Shown: one piece after another, positions 1-10,078 of the stretch
Layout: each line of letters opens with the position of its first letter
Position numbering within the stretch: the first letter of the stretch is position 1
DNA from: Ancylomarina sp963977525
GTDB taxonomy: Bacteria > Bacteroidota > Bacteroidia > Bacteroidales > Marinifilaceae
Direction: 5' to 3'
Length of the DNA: 64,000 nucleotides
NCBI GenBank assembly: GCA_963977525.1
Contig: CAXBPC010000011.1
Span: 65,517 to 129,516, forward strand
The notes under the pieces: generated by a model
What the model was told of the DNA's origin: nothing
The model's input: only the letters and a program-made list of their open reading frames with translations
Database searches by the model: none
Translations under genes and position numbers: made by a program

Positions 1-2
1 AA

Positions 3-3000
3 ATTGAAGCATTAGAATCTTACGGTATTTCTAAGATATATTCTCCTGATGATGGTCGAGTTTTAGGTTTACAAGGTATGATTGATCATTTACTTGAGAA
101 TTGTGATTTTCCAACTGGAAACGCAGTGAACTTGAAATATGATGAGATAAATAGAAATAATCATTCTGCTTTAGCTAAGATGATATCGGCCGTAGAGAAT
201 TACCCTGATACTGTTTCTGATTTAATGAAGGTATTAAGAGATAAGGAAAAGAATTGCAATGCTGTTACGTTGGGAATTACTGGAACAGGTGGGGCAGGGA
301 AGTCTTCTTTGATAGATGAGATAATACGCCGTTTCCTAGATGTTTATCCTGATTTACAGATGGCAGTTATCTCGGTTGATCCTTCTCGACGTCGCACAGG
401 TGGTGCATTATTGGGAGATCGTATTCGTATGAATTCGATACACTCGCCTCGTATTTATATGCGCTCTTTAAGTACACGTCAGGCAAACTTAGCTCTATCT
501 AAGCATATTAAAGATGTTTTGTGCATTACAAAGAATGCGGGCTTCGATTTGATTATACTTGAAACCTCGGGTATTGGGCAATCTGATACTGAAATTATTG
601 ATCATTCTGATTGTTCTCTTTATGTAATGACTCCTGAGTTTGGTGCTGCCACTCAGCTTGAGAAGATTGATATGTTAGATTTCGCTGATATTATAGCAAT
701 AAACAAGTCGGATAAGCGAGGTGCTTTAGATGCTTTGAGAGATGTGAGAAAACAATATCAACGCAATCACCTGTTATGGGAAAATAAGCTTGAAGATATG
801 CCAGTTTTTGGAACTGTTGCCTCACAATTTAATGACCCTGGTGTGAATGCCCTTTTCAATTCGATAGGTGATAAATTAAATGAAATTCGTGCAGGTGTTT
901 TTGATAGGGATAAAGCAGTAAAGCTTGAGGTGAGTGAAAAGATTCAAGTGATTCCTCCAGCACGTGTTCGTTACCTTTCGGAGATTACAGAATGTGTAAG
1001 AAAGTACAATAAAGACAGCGAAGAACAAGCCGATAGTGCAGAGATGCTTTATTCGCTACGAAATACACAAGAAAAACTCAAATCTTTAGTAAAAGCTGAT
1101 GACGCAACGATTCGCAAACTTGAGGATTTGATTGCAGAAACGGAAGAAATAATTGACAAAGAGAATCTGAAAATCCTCAAGGATTGGCCAGAAAAAAAGA
1201 AGCGATTTTCGGATAATTATTATACATATCAAGTAAGAGGCAAAGAGTTTAAAATTGAAACCAAAGGAGAGACCTTATCGCACAATAAAATTTCAAAAAT
1301 AGCCTTGCCTAAATACAGATCTTGGGGAGATATTTTGAAATGGAATTTGAGAGAGAATGTTCCAGGTGAGTTTCCTTATGCAGCAGGTGTTTTTCCGTTC
1401 AAGCGAGAGGATGAGGACCCAACACGAATGTTTGCAGGGGAAGGTGGGCCAGAACGAACGAATAAGCGTTTTCATTACTTGTCTAAAGGTATGCCAGCTG
1501 CTCGTCTTTCAACAGCTTTCGATTCTGTAACGTTATATGGTGAAGATCCGCATGCTCGTCCTGATATTTATGGGAAAATTGGGAATGCAGGTGTTTCCAT
1601 AGCCTGCTTGGATGATGCTAAGAAGTTATATTCTGGTTTTGATCTCATGTCGCCTAAGACGTCAGTATCAATGACCATTAATGGGCCTTCAGCCGCTATG
1701 GTAGCTTATTTTATGAACGCTGCTATTGATCAGCAGTGTGAGCTATATATTCGCAAGAATCGACTTGAAGAAGATGTTGAGAAAAAGATTAGTACTTTCT
1801 TCAAACAAAGGGAGATTGATAGACCAACTTATCAAGGTCGGTTGCCAGATGAGAATGATGGCCTTGGTTTAATGCTGCTTGGTGTAACTGGCGATGTGGT
1901 ATTACCTGATGATGTTTATCAGAAAATTAAGGTAGAGACGATTTGTAGAGTGCGGGGTACAGTTCAAGCTGATATTCTTAAGGAAGATCAAGCTCAAAAT
2001 ACGTGTATCTTTTCTACTGATTTCTCTTTGAAATTGATGGGTGATATTCAATCTTATTTCATTGATCATGAGGTGAGAAATTTTTATTCCGTATCTATTT
2101 CAGGCTATCATATAGCAGAAGCAGGCGCTAATCCTATCAGTCAATTGGCATTTACCTTATCCAATGGTTTTACTTATGTTGAGTATTATCTTTCACGAGG
2201 TATGGATATAAATGATTTTGCTCCAAACCTTTCTTTCTTCTTTTCGAATGGTGTAGATGCAGAATACGCCGTTTTAGGACGTGTTGCTCGTTTGATTTGG
2301 GCAAAGGCGATGAAATATAAGTATGGTGCTGACGAACGCTCTCAGAAGCTTAAATACCATATTCAAACTTCGGGTAGATCACTGCATGCACAGGAAATGG
2401 ATTTTAACGATATTAGAACAACTTTGCAAGCGCTTTACGCCATTTATGACAATTGTAATTCCCTTCATACCAATGCCTACGATGAAGCATTAACAACACC
2501 TACAGAGGAATCGGTTCGTCGTGCTATGGCCATTCAGTTGATTATAAATCGTGAATTAGGTCTGGCTATCAACCAAAATCCAATGCAGGGTTCGTTCATT
2601 ATCGAGGAGTTAACAGATTTAGTTGAAGAGGCCGTTTTGCTTGAATTCGATAGAATTACAGAGCGGGGTGGTGTTCTAGGTGCAATGGAAACCATGTATC
2701 AACGAAATAAAATACAGGAAGAGTCACTTTATTACGAGAGACTTAAGAACTCTGGAGGTTTACCAATTATTGGTGTCAACACATTCCTTTCAAGTACTGG
2801 GTCGCCAACCATTATTCCAGAAGAGGTGATTCGTGCTACCGAAGAGGAGAAGAAGTATCAAATTAGAACTGTTGAAGACTTACATAAGACCTATTATACT
2901 GAATCTTTAAGCATTCTTAAAAACCTAAAAGAGAAAGCATTAGGTAATGACAACTTATTTGAAACTTTAATGGATGCTGCGAAGTGTTGCTCCATAGGAC

Positions 3001-3053
3001 AAATCACACATGCTCTGTTTGAAGTAGGTGGTAAGTACCGCCGAAACATGTAA
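3..3053 (+). CDS. icmF: Fused isobutyryl-CoA mutase IcmF, 5' end outside window
   Basis: Adenosylcobalamin-dependent acyl-CoA mutase with its G-protein chaperone in one chain. The reading frame is open to the window edge: residues before the first Met (EALESYGISKIYSPDDG) are the end of a B12-binding domain, so the true start lies upstream. Next comes a MeaI-type GTPase with P-loop TGTGGAGKSS, ETSGIGQSD and NKSD, then the mutase barrel (NGPSAAMVAYFMNAA, SGYHIAEAGANP, LHTNAYDEA). Known IcmF proteins interconvert isobutyryl- and n-butyryl-CoA, and some act on related branched substrates. A hairpin terminator follows, so it ends a transcript. Confidence 0.9.
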   Translation: MEALESYGISKIYSPDDGRVLGLQGMIDHLLENCDFPTGNAVNLKYDEINRNNHSALAKMISAVENYPDTVSDLMKVLRDKEKNCNAVTLGITGTGGAGKSSLIDEIIRRFLDVYPDLQMAVISVDPSRRRTGGALLGDRIRMNSIHSPRIYMRSLSTRQANLALSKHIKDVLCITKNAGFDLIILETSGIGQSDTEIIDHSDCSLYVMTPEFGAATQLEKIDMLDFADIIAINKSDKRGALDALRDVRKQYQRNHLLWENKLEDMPVFGTVASQFNDPGVNALFNSIGDKLNEIRAGVFDRDKAVKLEVSEKIQVIPPARVRYLSEITECVRKYNKDSEEQADSAEMLYSLRNTQEKLKSLVKADDATIRKLEDLIAETEEIIDKENLKILKDWPEKKKRFSDNYYTYQVRGKEFKIETKGETLSHNKISKIALPKYRSWGDILKWNLRENVPGEFPYAAGVFPFKREDEDPTRMFAGEGGPERTNKRFHYLSKGMPAARLSTAFDSVTLYGEDPHARPDIYGKIGNAGVSIACLDDAKKLYSGFDLMSPKTSVSMTINGPSAAMVAYFMNAAIDQQCELYIRKNRLEEDVEKKISTFFKQREIDRPTYQGRLPDENDGLGLMLLGVTGDVVLPDDVYQKIKVETICRVRGTVQADILKEDQAQNTCIFSTDFSLKLMGDIQSYFIDHEVRNFYSVSISGYHIAEAGANPISQLAFTLSNGFTYVEYYLSRGMDINDFAPNLSFFFSNGVDAEYAVLGRVARLIWAKAMKYKYGADERSQKLKYHIQTSGRSLHAQEMDFNDIRTTLQALYAIYDNCNSLHTNAYDEALTTPTEESVRRAMAIQLIINRELGLAINQNPMQGSFIIEELTDLVEEAVLLEFDRITERGGVLGAMETMYQRNKIQEESLYYERLKNSGGLPIIGVNTFLSSTGSPTIIPEEVIRATEEEKKYQIRTVEDLHKTYYTESLSILKNLKEKALGNDNLFETLMDAAKCCSIGQITHALFEVGGKYRRNM

Positions 3054-3078
3054 TGTTGAATGTTTTCAAGAATTAAAA

Positions 3079-3110
3079 AATCCCAACTGGCTGATTTGCT
3101 GGTTGGGATT
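3079..3110. terminator. Bidirectional hairpin terminator
   Basis: AATCCCAAC and GTTGGGATT arms close a hairpin preceded by an A run. It lies between the converging icmF and the small membrane protein gene and can serve both. Confidence 0.75.
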
Positions 3111-3131
3111 AATTATACAATCTAATTCTTT

Positions 3132-3599
3132 TTAGAAGACATATCGAACTGAAAGAGCGAAACCATCGCCCCAAAGTCCTGAGTATCCAATCAGGTTTAA
3201 TGCAGGCTTCCAATCTACACTTAGGTTGATAGGAATTTCTCTAATGTTATATTCTATGCCTAGAATACCATCTATTCCTAAAATAGTGTAGTCTTTATCA
3301 TCATCACCCCAATGGGCGTCATTCCCATCCCAAAAGCCAATGTGAGCACCAAAGCCATAATACCAATTGAAACCAGGTTCATTGAATGCATTAGCATGAA
3401 TTTCGTATAGACCTGTAAGGTTTAAACCTTGCCACCTTGTAGATACAATACCTTCCAATGCAACATTGCTCTTTATAAAGTGCTTGATAGTCAATCCATT
3501 TGCTGAACCCCCTCTAATTCCAATTCCCGTACCGTAATCTTGTGCCTGAGCCAAAGTTCCAATACAGAACAGACAAACTATTAATAACAGTTTTTTCAT
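3132..3599 (-). CDS. Small secreted outer-membrane beta-barrel-like protein
   Basis: 155 residues. A clear signal peptide (MKKLLLIVCLFCIGTLAQAQ) is followed by short alternating segments rich in Gly, Tyr and Trp and a C-terminal aromatic (SVRYVF), which is typical of small outer-membrane barrels in this phylum. No enzyme motif is visible. It is monocistronic, with hairpins on both sides. The family is not recognised beyond the general fold, so the role is unknown. Confidence 0.7.
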   Translation of the reverse strand: MKKLLLIVCLFCIGTLAQAQDYGTGIGIRGGSANGLTIKHFIKSNVALEGIVSTRWQGLNLTGLYEIHANAFNEPGFNWYYGFGAHIGFWDGNDAHWGDDDKDYTILGIDGILGIEYNIREIPINLSVDWKPALNLIGYSGLWGDGFALSVRYVF

Positions 3600-3744
3600 A
3601 ATTTCCAGTTAAATGTATTTTGTAATGTGTAAATACAAAAATAAACAATTTTAGATCTCAATGCATAAACTATTTGATGACTGAAATATTGTTGGGCGTC
3701 CCTTCTTTTTCTTGAATAATAATTTACAAGGCTATTAAATTATA

Positions 3745-3775
3745 AATCCCGATCTGCATGAAGCAAATCGGGATT
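3745..3775 (-). terminator. Hairpin terminator
   Basis: AATCCCGAT and ATCGGGATT arms sit just downstream of the dehydrogenase gene. A close copy, sharing the loop CTGCATGAAGCAA, lies at 5288-5318 behind the S9 peptidase. Confidence 0.7.
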
Positions 3776-3803
3776 AAAATATTCTAAATGTGTTACCTAA
3801 ATT

Positions 3804-4949
3804 TTAATTCTGCAATAGGTGTGGGTATTGTTTATTCCTGTTCTGGAATGACAGTATTTTCGAATTTTGGATGACTCCTTTTTTTATTTCAATCGCCTTT
3901 GAAATTGGATCGTTTTGGTCCCAAACTTTCGATCCTCCAATAATAATGGGTAGAAATGGGAGTATGGCTTCTGAAATTTCCCACGATGCAGATTGCCAAT
4001 AATAACTAGGGCTATGATCGACTGAATAATAGAATTTGCCTTCTGACTCAAACATCGGGTGCTCAAAACTTGTTGGTTTAGCACACCAAAAACCCATGTC
4101 TTCATCACAACTGATATCGATAATAAGGGTGCCGTTCATTAATTTGTCTGAATCCTCTTTTGAGACAAACATGATAGGATGTTCCGTATTCTGAAGAATA
4201 CCATTAACAATAATATCTACATCTGACAGAACTTCAGAAAAAGGAAGCTTACTACCGTCAGGTTCAATTGAAAGTAGTTGACCAGAGTCGTCATTCTTCA
4301 TTTGTTTGAATATTATACCTGGTAGTTGATCACTCACATCTGTTGATATTCTATTGGTATAAACAGTTATGTCCTGAATACCTTGGCCTTGCAAAGCATA
4401 CACAGCACCTCGACTAACCGAGCCAAAACTCAATACGACTGCCTTTCGAGCTTTACCATAGTTGCCAGCAATTCCCATAAGACTTAATGCGTGATTGACT
4501 CCGGCATAGCCTGCCATTTCATTGTTTTTATAAAAAACATGCATGTTCTTGTCACCTGAACTGCTCCAAGTAAACATTTCTTCCCAAGCGATGAGGGTTA
4601 ATTTTCGATCGATTGCAATCTGAGTATTTTCTTTTTGTTGCACACAATGTGGCCAACCCCATACAACAGCACCTTCTCGTACTTGAGATAAATCTTCTGC
4701 CAATGGTTTAGGCATAAGAACACAATCAAAATCGTTCAATATTTCTTTTCTTGATGCAACTCTTCCTGATGTGAGTTGTGCAATAGTTTGATCATCTACG
4801 CCAAATTTTAAGCCATAGCTTTTTTCAAAAGTCATTTGTTTTCTTAATTCTGGAGGAATACGTTCAATGTGTTCTGGATGAATTGCAACTCGTTCTTCAT
4901 TTTCTTTCATTGAGCTGCCGACAATGCCGACAGTTAAAAGTTCTGACAT
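3804..4949 (-). CDS. Alanine dehydrogenase/PNT-family enzyme, carboxyethylornithine-synthase-like
   Basis: 381 residues. The N-terminal half matches the alanine dehydrogenase/transhydrogenase substrate domain (VGIVGSSMKENEERVAIHPEH, KSYGLKFGVDD). The middle has a dinucleotide-binding stretch (AVVLSFGSVSRGAVYALQGQG), and later VDIIVNGILQNTEHP and IIDISCDEDMGF. The degenerate glycine motif and overall pattern are closer to N5-(carboxyethyl)ornithine synthase and saccharopine-dehydrogenase-like proteins than to true alanine dehydrogenase. An NAD(P)H-dependent opine-type reaction is therefore inferred. It stands alone with its own terminator. Confidence 0.65.
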   Translation of the reverse strand: MSELLTVGIVGSSMKENEERVAIHPEHIERIPPELRKQMTFEKSYGLKFGVDDQTIAQLTSGRVASRKEILNDFDCVLMPKPLAEDLSQVREGAVVWGWPHCVQQKENTQIAIDRKLTLIAWEEMFTWSSSGDKNMHVFYKNNEMAGYAGVNHALSLMGIAGNYGKARKAVVLSFGSVSRGAVYALQGQGIQDITVYTNRISTDVSDQLPGIIFKQMKNDDSGQLLSIEPDGSKLPFSEVLSDVDIIVNGILQNTEHPIMFVSKEDSDKLMNGTLIIDISCDEDMGFWCAKPTSFEHPMFESEGKFYYSVDHSPSYYWQSASWEISEAILPFLPIIIGGSKVWDQNDPISKAIEIKKGVIQNSKILSFQNRNKQYPHLLQN

Positions 4950-5343
4950 ATTGGGTTTTTTGATTACAGATATAAAAAATTTAAATCTGCTTCATATGGT
5001 ATATTAAATACCACACACTTTCATACATTGTGTTGACGTATATGCATTGTGCATAGGATAGAGGCTTGTTGGAGGTTTACTATATAATTTGCTCTATCTG
5101 TCTTGTTGAGGTGATGATTAGATGTAGAAGTTTCAAAAGTAATCATTTTATTACATTTTGTTTAATAAATTTCGACCTAAATTAATTATTATTAGGAGAT
5201 TATAATCAAATATGAAATCCTATTGATCAAAATTTATATCCTTTTTAGAGAATTAGGAAATATTAATATAGTTGCATCAAAAATAAAAATCCCAACCTGC
5301 ATGAAGCAAATCGGGATTAGAATTTTCTTTTAGAAGTATGTTA
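4950..5343. other. Non-coding gap upstream of the dehydrogenase gene
   Basis: 394 bp of AT-rich sequence. It must hold the promoter of the minus-strand dehydrogenase gene and contains the S9 peptidase terminator at 5288-5318. No credible gene or other repeat is seen. Confidence 0.5.
5288..5318 (-). terminator. Hairpin terminator of the S9 peptidase gene
   Basis: AATCCC...GGGATT hairpin with the same loop as the one at 3745-3775. Its position directly after the stop codon fits termination. Confidence 0.65.
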
Positions 5344-7854
5344 CTATTTACGAGGCTTATCTTTTTGCATTTCTACGTAATCTGCTGAAGGTCTGAAATC
5401 ACCTAGTAAATATTTACAGAAGTATTCACCACGTAACCAGAAAGAGTATTCACTCATGTTTCCGAAACCATGACGCTGACCAGGGTACATAAAGAAATCG
5501 AATCGCTTATTAGCTTTAATTAAGGCATTAGCCATTCTAATACTGTTACCTGGGTGTACATTGTTATCAATATCTCCAGTAACAATCATTAGCTTTCCCC
5601 TTAGGTTCTTAGCTAGGCTAGGATTGGTGTCAATTTTATATTGGAATGTTGTATCTCCTTTTTCACTTACAACTTCTTTCACACCATGGTGAGTTTCACT
5701 CCACCAACGGTTGTAAATAGTGTTGTCGTGGTTACCCGCTGCTGATACTGCAACTTTAAAGAAATCAGGATAAACTAACATTGCTGCTGTAGACATGAAT
5801 CCCCCACCTGAGTGTCCGTAGATACCAACTTTGTTTACATCGATGAAACTGTGTCTGTCAGCTAATTGCTCAATACCAACTTTTTTATCCTCTAAACCGT
5901 AGTCTCTTAGGTTGCCATAACCGTAGTTGTGATACCACTTAGAACGAGCTGGATGACCACCTCTATTACCCATCGTAACAACAATAAAACCTAGTTGAGC
6001 CATTCGGTCAGCTCTATCCATACGAATGGAGAAACTCTTATATACAGCCTCTGTTTGAGGACCTGGATAAACGTAAGTTAAAATTGGGTACTTCTTATTA
6101 GGATCAAAATCGAATGGCTTATACATCACGCCATAGATGTCTGTAACGCCGTCGCCAGCTTTTACTTTAAATGTTTCAGGGAATTTATATCCAGTTTCGA
6201 ATAAACGTGTCAAATCTGTTTCTTCAAGTTTCATCAACTTAGTTCCTCTTGAATTGTAAAGCTCAGATACAGGAGCAGCATCAACTCTGGACGAATTATT
6301 TACAAAGTAATGAGTTTGATCATTCAAGTTTACTTTGTGATCTAAGTCACCTCTATTAAGAAGTTTTAGACCTGTACCATCAAAGTTTACACGATAAAGA
6401 TGTGAGTAATATGGGTCTTCTCCTTTTTCACGAGCATTACCAGTGAAATATAGCACTCTGTTCTTTTCATCTACACCTTGAATTTTATCGCAATGCCAAG
6501 CGCCAGAAGTCAATTGTTTCTTAAGCTTTCCAGCTTTGTCATAAAGATAGAAATGTGCCCAACCATCACGCTCAGACCAATGAATCATTTCATTGCTATT
6601 ATTTACAAGTGCAAATGGACTTCTTCCGATATACGTATTCAAACGCTCTTCGATAAGCACATTAACTTCGCCTGTCGTAGTATTTGCAGTGCAAAAATCT
6701 ACACGTTTCATATCACGACTTGTACGCTTGAAGTAAAGTAAATCACTTCCTTTATTTATCCATTTAGAAAATTTCACGTCATCAGCTGCATCAAGTTTCT
6801 TTCTTGGAGCTCTTAGTATAGAAATTGTCTGATCTTTAAAAGTATCGGCTTTAATCTTAAGCGTTTCCTTTGATTCCCAATCGAAAACGATAAGCTCTGT
6901 TTGTGGTGCTTCTTTTTCACCAGGCATATGGTATTTATAACTTTCAAGAGTAGGACGACCTTTTGCTACTGAATTAATTACCCATAGTTCTTTCACTTCA
7001 CGTTCGTCTTCACGAGTCAATGCAAATTTCTTAGAGTCAGAAGAGAAAATAACGTGAGCTTCTTTTCTTTTGTCTTTATTTTTTAGCTTATCTCTATTAG
7101 TTTCGCCATATGAGTTATCGCCATAGCAATAGTGCTCAACACCATCAGTAGTTAATTGACTCTCAACAATAGTAGAATCTTTTTCATTTTTCTGAGCTTT
7201 CTTATAATTCTCAGCATCCATCCACCATAGGTTATGCTGCTTCGCAAAAATTACGTACTCTTGGTTAGGTGCAACTGATGCCCATTTCTTTTGCTCTAAT
7301 GGCTTTTTGAAGTCATCTACTAGACTAAGTTTCTTTGAAGCTATTGCATACTCAAAATGCCACACCTTAGCCACCATTTTCTTTTTAGCCTTCTTTTCCT
7401 TTTCGTCATCTTTCTTTTCTTCCTGGCTGTCGCCATCTTCATCCTTTTCTTCTTCTTCCTCTATAAGCTTACTTTTTACCTGAAATTGAAGAGATTTTTC
7501 GTTATTAATGAATTTAAGCTTACTGATATATAGGTGTTGTGCATCGAATGGATCTCCAGTAAGAAGACTCATGTCAGATGACATTTTAACAACATCAAAC
7601 AATTTACTTTTAGTGTTTTTTACAGGATCCACTAGGTAATAGAATGTTCCTTCTGAAGTACGATATGTGTACCAGAACTTTTCACCGCTTTTTAACCAGT
7701 TTGGTCGGACTCCTGTTGAGAAGACCATTTTTTTTAGTCGATTAGGCGAAAATTTAGCTGCCAATTCAAAGTTTGCTTTTGTTACAGGCGCTTCCTGTGC
7801 AAATACACCAAATCCTATCATTATCAATAGGAGTGTGAGTAGGTTTCTTTTCAT
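5344..7854 (-). CDS. Secreted S9 family prolyl oligopeptidase / DPP IV-like peptidase
   Basis: 836 residues with a signal peptide (MKRNLLTLLLIMIGFGVFAQ). A beta-propeller region covers roughly residues 30-560, interrupted near residue 135 by a Lys/Glu/Asp-rich insertion (EEEEKDEDGDSQEEKKDDEK). The alpha/beta hydrolase domain has the nucleophile elbow GIYGHSGGGF (Ser), a later Asp region (GDIDNNVHP) and catalytic His in GQRHGFG. The family cleaves short peptides, often after Pro, in the periplasm. Monocistronic with a terminator behind it. Confidence 0.88.
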   Translation of the reverse strand: MKRNLLTLLLIMIGFGVFAQEAPVTKANFELAAKFSPNRLKKMVFSTGVRPNWLKSGEKFWYTYRTSEGTFYYLVDPVKNTKSKLFDVVKMSSDMSLLTGDPFDAQHLYISKLKFINNEKSLQFQVKSKLIEEEEEKDEDGDSQEEKKDDEKEKKAKKKMVAKVWHFEYAIASKKLSLVDDFKKPLEQKKWASVAPNQEYVIFAKQHNLWWMDAENYKKAQKNEKDSTIVESQLTTDGVEHYCYGDNSYGETNRDKLKNKDKRKEAHVIFSSDSKKFALTREDEREVKELWVINSVAKGRPTLESYKYHMPGEKEAPQTELIVFDWESKETLKIKADTFKDQTISILRAPRKKLDAADDVKFSKWINKGSDLLYFKRTSRDMKRVDFCTANTTTGEVNVLIEERLNTYIGRSPFALVNNSNEMIHWSERDGWAHFYLYDKAGKLKKQLTSGAWHCDKIQGVDEKNRVLYFTGNAREKGEDPYYSHLYRVNFDGTGLKLLNRGDLDHKVNLNDQTHYFVNNSSRVDAAPVSELYNSRGTKLMKLEETDLTRLFETGYKFPETFKVKAGDGVTDIYGVMYKPFDFDPNKKYPILTYVYPGPQTEAVYKSFSIRMDRADRMAQLGFIVVTMGNRGGHPARSKWYHNYGYGNLRDYGLEDKKVGIEQLADRHSFIDVNKVGIYGHSGGGFMSTAAMLVYPDFFKVAVSAAGNHDNTIYNRWWSETHHGVKEVVSEKGDTTFQYKIDTNPSLAKNLRGKLMIVTGDIDNNVHPGNSIRMANALIKANKRFDFFMYPGQRHGFGNMSEYSFWLRGEYFCKYLLGDFRPSADYVEMQKDKPRK

Positions 7855-8043
7855 GTTTGTTGGTTTATTGAGTTGTCCAATCTCTCGTAATTAAGAGATT
7901 CTCATTTAAGACAACTAAAATAAGCAACAGGTCTACATAAGCATCAATAAAAATTCAATTTTCGATAAAAAATAGAATTGGCGGGATGTAATTGAATTAA
8001 TTTACGAATTGAATCATAGTTTTGAAGTCCATAAAAGATATTC

Positions 8044-8069
8044 CTCGCTAAGCGATTATACTTAGCGAG
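8044..8069 (-). terminator. Hairpin terminator
   Basis: CTCGCTAAG and CTTAGCGAG arms lie directly downstream of the polyferredoxin gene. Confidence 0.65.
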
Positions 8070-8081
8070 AATCTTTTTGAA

Positions 8082-9449
8082 TTAATTCAGTTGCCACATA
8101 ATGAGTGTGGACAAGAATATACTCGAATATATTAAGACAACAAGAATAGAAATTCCTTTAGATAATTGATTAGAAAAATTCTGTTTACTTATGACATAAA
8201 ATGATAAAACTAGGCCTAGTAATGGAATTAGTATAGAAAGAACGTTAATGATTAAAGAAAATGTTGGTAAAGCTGCATAGTTCTTTAAAACATCATGGTT
8301 CTGCATAATTATTTTTGCTGATTCAACACCATTAGGATCCTTAAGAGCGAAATCCCAATAGGGAAGTCGTGATGTTGTTTTTAGTATAGCCTTTAGTAAG
8401 TGCATGCTTGCTGCAATTGGCAATATCGATAAAACAAATTGGCTTATTGATTGCTTTAAACTTTCTTTTGATATTAACTTCTTAATAAAAGCAAAAGCGA
8501 AATAAAAAATAAAAGGACAAATAACGTATAAGGTTAACGCTTTAACTGTTCCTGTATATTGAGATGGTATATTGAAGAGTTCGTTTATGTAATTGGGTAG
8601 AATTAAAAGTAAATCCAAGCTCGTTGACCAATTTGAAAGGATCTCATAAACGACAAATCCACTTACTATCATGAAAAAGGTAATTTCAGCCCACGAAAGT
8701 TTAAGGTTTTGAATCAGTTTTGCTCCAACCTTTTGTTTTTGAATTAAAATATTGTCGTGAGGACAAGCCTTATAACACTGTCCGCATAATATGCAATCCT
8801 TACCATCGGCAATTTTGGCTGGATATAATTCGGAAGTACATGAGCGTCCAATAAATTTGTAATGATTGTTTTTACTAATGCAATCTTTTGTTTTACAGCT
8901 TTCACAAGTTTTCTGACTCAAAACGCCTAGCTTTCTTCTTGAAACTAATGAATATAGCCCAAGTAAATAACCAATAGGACAAACGTAGGAGCAGAAAGTT
9001 CTTTTTTCGTATAAAAGCCCAATGAGTACGGCTATTGCAAAAAGAGATAGCATATAAAGAGCCATATAATGAGGTATGCGATGTATGGCTAATGTGTTTA
9101 TCCCAAGAATTAATATAATTGCGTAAAAAAGAGTCACAAACCATCCTGATTTCATGAACTTATTAGGCTTTTGTTTAAGTCCAATTCGACCGAAGAAGGA
9201 AGTAATTAATTCGATGGGACAGATGCTGCACCAAAATCGTCCAAAAAGTATTGCTGTTGCAACAATTAATGGCCACCAGTACGACCAAACAATAAGATTT
9301 GAGAGATTTGTATTCCTTAGAATCTTCGCAAATTTTGGATCAGTTGTGGAAATACCCCAAGCACCGTAAATAAGTAAAATGAAAATTATAAATGTGAAAA
9401 ATTGGATACTAGTTAAAAGATATTTGTTTTTAAATATTCTGTTGATCAT
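8082..9449 (-). CDS. Membrane-bound 4Fe-4S polyferredoxin (NapH/NosR-like)
   Basis: 455 residues with about nine hydrophobic segments. Two CxxxCP motifs lie in the membrane part (FWCSICPIE, FCSYVCPIG). A cytoplasmic ferredoxin region follows with CESCKTKDC and CILCGQCYKACPHD. Proteins of this type pass electrons between the quinone pool and periplasmic reductases or take part in metal and nitrous-oxide metabolism. No partner reductase is adjacent; the neighbour is a His-rich small protein, which hints at a metal-related job (inference). The rdh locus is 10 kb away. Confidence 0.8.
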   Translation of the reverse strand: MINRIFKNKYLLTSIQFFTFIIFILLIYGAWGISTTDPKFAKILRNTNLSNLIVWSYWWPLIVATAILFGRFWCSICPIELITSFFGRIGLKQKPNKFMKSGWFVTLFYAIILILGINTLAIHRIPHYMALYMLSLFAIAVLIGLLYEKRTFCSYVCPIGYLLGLYSLVSRRKLGVLSQKTCESCKTKDCISKNNHYKFIGRSCTSELYPAKIADGKDCILCGQCYKACPHDNILIQKQKVGAKLIQNLKLSWAEITFFMIVSGFVVYEILSNWSTSLDLLLILPNYINELFNIPSQYTGTVKALTLYVICPFIFYFAFAFIKKLISKESLKQSISQFVLSILPIAASMHLLKAILKTTSRLPYWDFALKDPNGVESAKIIMQNHDVLKNYAALPTFSLIINVLSILIPLLGLVLSFYVISKQNFSNQLSKGISILVVLIYSSIFLSTLIMWQLN

Positions 9450-9483
9450 AGAGTTGAAGTTTAATTAAACGCACGAATTTAGC

Positions 9484-9501
9484 TTTACTGTAGACAGTAA
9501 A
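9484..9501. promoter_or_regulatory. Perfect palindrome TTTACTGTAGACAGTAAA, possible operator
   Basis: Seven-base arms around TAGA, between the His-rich protein gene and the polyferredoxin gene. A related half-site (TTTTACTGTATAAAA, 9921-9935) lies just upstream of the His-rich gene, so one regulator could act on both. Regulator unknown. Confidence 0.4.
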
Positions 9502-9513
9502 ATTGATGTTTAA

Positions 9514-9912
9514 TTAAAAAGAGGGAGGAGCCTTTGAAGCGTGTATATGAATAATAAAGAGGATGCTATTCAGAACTTTAGGGAAAATATTATAATCTGA
9601 ATAACAGATTTTAAAAGTAGTTTCTGATATAGATTGTTTGTACGTAAACAATTGAATATAAAACTGATTGTCAAGATATAAGTCGACAGAATTTAATTGA
9701 TGAAAAGTGCTGTGGAGCTTTTCAGAATTTTCGTGTTCATGATCAGAATGATCTTTTTCATCTGAAAAATTAAGTGTGATAATACCTTCATTTTCGTGAT
9801 GACTATGTGGTATAGCTTTTTCAACAACTTGTCCTAAATAAAGAAACAAGAATAGGATAGAGCTATATTTTAATATCTTATTCAAATAGATGTTGTCAAT
9901 TTCTGAAATCAA
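9514..9912 (-). CDS. His-rich small membrane or exported protein, probable metal binding
   Basis: 132 residues, beginning at TTG because no ATG exists in the open stretch, so the start is uncertain. A hydrophobic N-terminal segment (SSILFLFLYLGQVV) is followed by two His/Asp/Glu clusters (IPHSHHENEG and DHSDHEHENSEKLHSTFHQ). This pattern suggests a periplasmic metal-binding protein near copper or nickel systems; the function is inferred only. It sits 64 bp upstream of the polyferredoxin gene on the same strand. Confidence 0.6.
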   Translation of the reverse strand: MISEIDNIYLNKILKYSSILFLFLYLGQVVEKAIPHSHHENEGIITLNFSDEKDHSDHEHENSEKLHSTFHQLNSVDLYLDNQFYIQLFTYKQSISETTFKICYSDYNIFPKVLNSILFIIHIHASKAPPSF

Positions 9913-10010
9913 AAGTAATCTTTTACTGTATAAAAAACGTTGAAGAGCGTTATAAATAAGTGTTTTATAGACTATTTAAAATTATTAGCAATAGACCTTT
10001 AATCATGACA

Positions 10011-10034
10011 AAAGCCATAGAGATCTATGGCTTT
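10011..10034 (-). terminator. Hairpin terminator of the OsmC/hydrolase operon
   Basis: Perfect 10-bp stem AAAGCCATAG / CTATGGCTTT with a 4-nt loop, just after the osmC-family stop codon. Confidence 0.75.
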
Positions 10035-10078
10035 TTAGTAATACTATTATGTAGGATATTTCTTTTATATCGAATGTG

